From Rhizophlyctis rosea (lineage: Eukaryota > Chytridiomycota > Chytridiomycetes > Rhizophlyctidales > Rhizophlyctidaceae): a stretch of DNA of 13,531 bases. The stretch covers positions 1-13,531 of the forward strand of contig JADGJC010000627.1 of NCBI GenBank assembly GCA_027596075.1, read 5' to 3'. The number at the start of each line of letters is the position of its first letter. Within the stretch, counting starts at the first letter, position 1. Positions 8,324-13,531 of this stretch are shown piece after piece. The notes below the pieces were generated by a model. The model made no database searches. It was not told where the DNA came from and was given only the letters and a program-made list of their open reading frames with translations. Position numbers and translations under genes: made by a program.

Positions 8324-11300
8324 ATGCCATTCTTGCGCCCCGTCAAACCCGGACGAGGCATCTCTGCCGTCGTCGGTCGAGTGACCGCGCGCGCTTTCCA
8401 TGCGACCGCCGCTCCCGCCGCGGCCATCTCTAGCGTTCCCGCTGTTCCGCTGGACGGACCTGAAGCTTTCCGCTCCTACGTCATGCGGTGCTTCGCTACT
8501 GGCAACACCATGGAGCCTTTCCGCCGTGCCAAGTCCACTGCTTCTGCCTCGTCATCATCTGACTGGAAGGACTGGACTCCTGGACCCAACAGTGCGTTGA
8601 AGAGGCCCCCGCCCGCCAAGAGGGCAGTCATTGTCGGTAGTGGTGGTTTGAGTATCGGTCAGGCTGGAGAGTTCGATTACTCTGGTATGTTTCTACATAT
8701 TGTAATGCATTTTGTCAATTTTTGAACCCTTATACTATTCCAAATCATAGGTTCTCAGGCCATCAAGGCTTTGAAGGAAGAAGGTGTTGAGACCATTCTC
8801 ATCAACCCCAACATCGCCACCATCCAGACCGGCAAGGAGCTTGCCGATGTCGTGTACTTCGTGCCCGTCAACCCTGAATACATTGAATACGTTATTGAGA
8901 AGGAGAAGCCTGACGGTATTCTTCTTGCTTTCGGTGGTCAATCCGCTTTGAACTGCGGTGTGGCCCTTGAGCACGCTGGCGTGTTGAAGAAGCACAATGT
9001 CAAGGTGTTGGGTACTCCTGTGAGGACTTTGGAGCTTAGTGAAGACCGTGATCTTTTCGCTCAAGCTTTGAAAGGTATGTAGTGACTTGCTTTCTTTTGC
9101 CTAATCGTGTATTTTTTTGCTGATTGGCGCATGCATCACGCAGACATTGGAATCCCCGTCGCGCGCTCCACCGCCGTTGAAACCGTTGATGATGCCATCG
9201 CCGCCGCCAACCAAATCGGTTACCCCGTCATTGTCCGTTCCGCCTTCGCCCTCGGGGGTCTCGGTTCTGGTTTCGCCAACGACGACAACGAACTCCGCCA
9301 ACTCGCCACCGCTTCGCTTTCGCTCTCCCCGCAAATTCTCGTCGAACGCTCCATGAAGGGATGGAAGGAAGTCGAATACGAAGTCGTCCGTGATGCCGAG
9401 AACAACTGTATTACCGTCTGTAACATGGAAAACTTTGACCCCCTCGGAACCCACACTGGTGACTCGATCGTTGTTGCGCCGTCCCAGACTTTGAGCGATG
9501 AGGAATACCATTTGCTCCGTACCGCCGCTATCAAGATTATCCGTCACTTGGGTGTTGTTGGCGAATGTAATGTTCAGTACGCACTTGCGCCGAACAGCAC
9601 TGAATACGCCGTCATTGAAGTCAACGCTCGTTTGTCTCGGTCCAGGTATGCACCTTTTACCTTATACGTCTTCTTGTTGAATATCTGCATTTTAATTCAT
9701 CATGTTTGCGCAGTGCTCTCGCTTCCAAGGCCACTGGTTACCCTCTTGCTTTCGTCGCCGCCAAGATTGCTCTCGGTGCCACTCTTCCTGACCTTCGTAA
9801 CTCCGTCACCCGTAACACCACTGCCAACTTCGAACCTTCTCTCGACTATATCGTCACCAAGATTCCCCGGTGGGACTTGTCCAAGTTCCAACACGTCTCC
9901 CGCAAGGTCGGATCTTCCATGAAAAGTGTCGGTGAAGTCATGGCTATCGGTCGTACCTTCGAGGAATCGCTCCAAAAGGCTGTCCGTATGGTTGACCCCG
10001 CTTTCGAGGGTTTCCAAGCTTTGGACTTCCCTGACCTTGACGAAACCCTCTCCGCCCCCACCGACCGTCGTCTGTTCGCCGTTGGCAAAGCCTTGTTTGA
10101 CGAGAAGTACACTCCCGAGAAGATTCACGAGCTCACCAAGATCGACCTTTGGTTCTTGCACAAGCTCCAGAACATCGTTGACACTCGCCGTGAACTCGAG
10201 AAGCATCAAGGTCCCAAGCCCGTCCAGGAAATCTTGAAGGAAGACCCCGCCGACCCTGAGGGCAAGCCCCCCACGCCCGCCACTGACTACCAGCTCCAGA
10301 CCTCCAACATCCCCGTTCCATTGTTGAAGACGGCCAAGCAGCAAGGTTTCTCTGACAAGCAGATCGCCAAGTACACCGGTTCCACCGAACTCGCTGTCCG
10401 TGCCCTTCGTAAGTCCCACGGTATCATCCCCGTCGTCAAGCGTATCGACACTCTTGCTGCCGAATTCCCTGCCGACACCAACTACCTCTACACTTCCTAC
10501 AACGGTACCACTGACGACGTCACCTTCGAGGACAACGGCATTGTCGTGCTTGGTTCCGGTGTCTACCGTATCGGTTCCTCTGTCGAGTTCGACTGGTGTG
10601 GTGTGTCTTGCATCCGCTCCCTCCGCTCCATCGGCCGCCGTACCGTCATGGTCAACTACAACCCCGAAACTGTCTCCACGGACTTCGATGAGTGCGACCG
10701 TCTGTACTTCGAAGAACTCAGCTTCGAGCGTGTCATGGATATCTACGAACGTGAGAACGCTTCTGGTTGTGTTGTCTCTGTCGGTGGTCAATTGCCTCAG
10801 AACATTGCCTTGAAGTTGTGGGAACGTGGTGTGAACGTCTTGGGTACCAGCCCCGTCAACGTCGACCGTGCCGAGGACCGTTACAAGTTCTCCAGCATCT
10901 TGGACCAAATCGGTGTTGACCAGCCGGAATGGAAGGAATTGAGCAGCGTTGAGGAAGCCCTCCAATTCGCCAACCGTGTGAGCTACCCCGTCCTTGTCCG
11001 TCCTTCCTACGTCCTCTCCGGTGCCGCCATGAACGTTGCCCACACTGAAGCCGACTTGAAGACCTACCTTTCCCTTGCCACCAACGTTTCCCCCGACCAC
11101 CCCATCGTCATCACCAAGTTCATTGAAGGCGCCCAAGAACTCGACGTCGACGCCGTCGCCTCTAACGGCAAGCTCCTTACCTACGCCCTCTCTCAACACA
11201 TCGAGAACGCCGGTGTCCACTCTGGTGACGCTACCCTCGTCCTTCCCCCCACCTACGAATCCGAAACCGTTGACTCCGAGGCCGCCAGGAAGAACATCGG

Positions 11301-12231
11301 TCTTCGCGGCTTGACCCCTGAGATCGTTCAGGACTGCAAGACCATTGCCGAGAAGGTCGCCGCGGCGTTCAAGATCACCGGTCCTTACAACATGCAAATC
11401 ATCCTCCGTCGCCCACCTCCCGGCGTCGAAGGCAAGCACGAACTCAAGGTCATCGAATGTAACCTCCGTGCTTCCCGCTCCTTCCCCTTCGTCTCCAAGG
11501 TCTTCGACCTCAACTTCATCGACATCGCCACCCGTGCCCTCGTCCAAGACCCCTCCCTCGAGTCCGTCGTCCCCAAGGAAGACCTGATGACCGTCAAGAG
11601 GAACTACAAGGCCGTCAAGGTCCCCGTCTTCTCCTGGACTCGTCTTGCCGGCGCCGACCCCATGTTGGGCGTCGAGATGGCCTCCACCGGCGAAGTTGCC
11701 TGCTTCGGTCGTGACGTCCGCGAAGCCCTCTTCACCTCCCTCTTCTCCAACCACAACAACTTCAAGAAGCTCCCCATCCCTGAAGGGTCCAGCGTCGTTC
11801 TCTCTGTTGACGAACTCACCAACCCAGAAGAAGCCGCCTACATCGCGAACAAGTTCGTGAACAGCGGGTACAAGGTCCTTGTCGACACCGACTTCACCGC
11901 TGAATCCCTCAAGTCCCACGGCGCCACGCAAATCTCTAAGATCGTCGACGGCGCTGAGGAAAACCTCCGTGCTACCCTTCTTGACCGTCGTGTCGCCAAG
12001 CAAGTCTACGATTCCCACAAGGTCAACCTCGTCGTTTCTCTCGCCCGTCGCCGGCCGAGGGAGACTGACGACATCCGGTACTTGGTCCGTCGGTCCGCGG
12101 TGGACTTTGGTGTTGGGTTGGTGAATGAGATCAAGGGTGCTGTTGTGTTTGCGGAGGCGTTGGAGGATTACGTTAAGGGTGGGAAGATTAAGAAGGAGGC
12201 TGTTAGGAGTTGGGGAGAATGGGTTGCGTAG
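8324..12231 (+). CDS. CPA2: Arginine-specific carbamoyl-phosphate synthase, large subunit
   Basis: It makes carbamoyl phosphate from bicarbonate, two ATP and ammonia channelled from a separate glutaminase subunit, feeding ornithine to citrulline conversion. Exons are 8324-8684, 8751-9074, 9144-9645 and 9714-12231, giving 1234 aa. The introns are 66, 69 and 68 nt, all with GTATGT or GTATGC donors. Residues 1 to about 95 are an extension rich in Arg, Ala and Ser, with RAFHAT (23-28) resembling a mitochondrial presequence cleavage site, so I infer a mitochondrial enzyme as for Neurospora arg-3. The pre-ATP-grasp starts near 98 ([20 protein letters not shown]). ATP-grasp 1 carries [18 protein letters not shown] (255-272) and ligands Q373, E387 and N389. 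The oligomerisation region is about 495-658. The second synthase half starts near 668, with RPSYVLSG (825-832), Q957, E977 and N979. A C-terminal MGS-like allosteric domain starts near 1075. No glutaminase, ATCase or DHOase domain is present, which separates it from the URA2/CAD type. Yeast Cpa2 is 1118 aa; the presequence and an insertion near 560-593 explain most of the extra length. ATG context AAAGATG is good. Confidence 0.97.
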
Positions 12232-13150
12232 TGTGTTAGTGTAGTTAGGTGTATTATTATTTTTCTTTTGTTTAGAATTGTTTTGATTTGATGTAGCATT
12301 AGCATTGTTTTGTGTTTGGGTAGGATAGATGCAGGGTGTTGTGAGGGTTTTGTATCAATATTAGGATGGATGATGTTCCATTTTTCGAGAATGAATTTTT
12401 TTTGGATATGGCTGTGCCCAGACATATGGACTCCGTCTCAACAAAATGGGAACAAAATGCAGCCGGAACGAAGAACATGCACATACGGAACTTCGTTTGG
12501 AAACGACTTTCTGTGAGGCATCCATTGTTACGAGACCAAACAAATCTCCACTGTTGTATCGGACAAAGGGAGACTGACACTTATGTCCATGACTTCTTTT
12601 CTTGAGTCAAATACGACTTACAACTCAAAGAGTTGGATGTCGTGCTCACTCACTTTCATCCTTGACCACACCGCTTCCTACTCATTCTCTTTATATTGTC
12701 ATGAACCTTGAAACGGTACGCCCGTGGCGTTATCAATTCTGACATTGGAGCCGGAGTGGGTTTTGTATTGAGGGTTCAGACTTGATGGGCACTGTCTTAA
12801 GTGATCGACAGGACGTATGGCGGCCCACACATTTTCAACTCCCTTTCAGAAACAACCAATGCGCTTGTGCCACTTCATCAAAGCGGCATCCGCATCTGGT
12901 TGCCAGGTCACCGACGTCATTACTGATTTGGCCGGAGCGAACGCTACACTTCCGAAGTTGGCAGTTGAGTTCATTGCGATATAAGGGTTTCATGCAATTC
13001 GGTGGCCGTATGTTCACAACCAACAAGAATGTTGTCAATACGACGCAACATGTGATACATATCTCGTATGATGAACGACAGCCGAAGATGTTTCCTTTTG
13101 CAAATAACCGGACGGTGGAAGTAACTAAGTCTACCTAATCTGACGCACTA
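12232..13150. other. Intergenic region between convergent genes
   Basis: About 0.9 kb separates the CPA2 stop from the stop of the right-edge gene. T-rich sequence just after CPA2 (about 12255-12285) is the likely 3' UTR and polyadenylation zone. A frame of 118 codons (12782-13138, plus) has no recognisable features and codons unlike CPA2. An imperfect hairpin (12614-12642) is listed separately. No RNA gene was seen. Confidence 0.4.
12614..12642. repeat. 29-bp imperfect inverted repeat (hairpin)
   Basis: CAACTC (12621-12626) and GAGTTG (12630-12635) are a perfect 6-bp inverted repeat with an AAA loop. CGAC (12614-12617) and GTCG (12639-12642) extend it across a symmetric 3-nt internal mismatch. 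It lies about 385 bp past the CPA2 stop, between convergent genes. It could be a structured 3'-end element or chance. Confidence 0.3.
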
Positions 13151-13531
13151 CTACTGCCCGACCGACCGCCAGTAGTACTGATTGACCCCTCCAGCGCCCG
13201 TCCGCCTTCCCGCCTCGTCAACAGGATATCCAATTGTGGTGAAGCAGTACCCGACCTTCGCTGGATCAAACCATCTATAGTATACTAAAGCAAACGGGTT
13301 CCGTCTCCGTTTTTGGATTCAGCACCACCCGAGGGTTGCCCTGGTTGCCTCGACGACGTAAGGGAGTGTAGCTGATCATCCAGTCCTCCACCTTTTCGAA
13401 TTTACACCACACTCTGATGCCGTTCACCACAATGTTCGGGAAATAAGGAACTGCGTACAAGGGTTCCAAGGTCAGATTGAAGACCCATACGGCGGCGTAG
13501 TTTTGGACGAGGAAAACGTTGAATCTGGTGA
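13151..13531 (-). CDS. Partial gene at right edge, C-terminal two exons, unknown function
   Basis: The frame is open from the window edge (13531) on the minus strand, with codons like those of CPA2, through YAVPYFPNIVVNGIRVW and KFEKVEDWMISYTPL. It then needs an intron to reach a final exon, 13284-13151, that reads YYRWFDPAKVGYCFTTIGYP and ends NQYYWRSVGQ at a TAG (13153-13151). The acceptor is TTTGCTTTAG (ends 13285). The donor is not settled. GT at 13357, GT at 13354, or GC at 13348 (AG/GCAACC) all leave phase 1 and give an intron of 64-73 nt, but neither GT site fits the usual GTRNGT. The protein is rich in aromatic residues and looks beta-strand-rich. I do not recognise a family. The N-terminal part lies outside the window, and the gene converges on CPA2. 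Confidence 0.6.

Noticed and set aside
9700..12018. 772-codon open frame on the minus strand opposite CPA2
   Set aside because: It is antisense to a fully conserved enzyme exon. The strong C/G-ending codon bias of CPA2 removes stops from this frame, and the peptide is Gly/Asp/Val-rich without any domain. It is a shadow.
1..13531. CRISPR arrays, insertion sequences, transposase genes, LTRs or a biosynthetic cluster
   Set aside because: I saw no direct-repeat arrays, terminal inverted repeats with a transposase, reverse transcriptase motifs or clustered pathway enzymes.

Overview
This window reads as nuclear DNA of a filamentous or yeast-like fungus. It has short GT-AG introns (63-93 nt, plus two near 360 nt), CTRAC-like branch points, C/G-ending codon bias in the well-expressed gene, and two clearly fungal-type housekeeping proteins. 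I cannot place it more finely than Fungi from the sequence alone.

Layout, left to right. Positions 1-2983 hold no gene I can name. They contain two divergent copies of a compact tRNA-like fold (411-456 and 1749-1795, both minus strand), a possible small spliced minus-strand gene (exons between 1239 and 1589), and an open frame running off the left edge. Positions 2984-6268 (minus) are a seven-exon gene for Pcf11, the CTD-binding subunit of the pre-mRNA 3'-end cleavage and termination complex (757 aa in my model). Positions 6269-8187 are a roughly 2 kb divergent promoter region with one weak candidate exon or small ORF (6690-6794). Positions 8324-12231 (plus) are a four-exon gene for the large subunit of the arginine-pathway carbamoyl-phosphate synthase (1234 aa, with a predicted mitochondrial presequence). 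Its upstream sequence holds a 24-codon uORF (8188-8262) whose C-terminal half resembles the fungal arginine attenuator peptide. Positions 12232-13150 are a gene-poor stretch between convergent genes. Positions 13151-13531 (minus) are the last two exons of an unrecognised protein that continues beyond the window.

The two main genes are divergently transcribed and act in unrelated processes (mRNA 3'-end formation and arginine biosynthesis), so I infer simple neighbourhood rather than a functional cluster. The observations most worth following are the attenuator-like uORF, which is known from the small-subunit gene but sits here in front of the large-subunit gene, and the pair of tRNA-like folds with a compensatory base-pair change.
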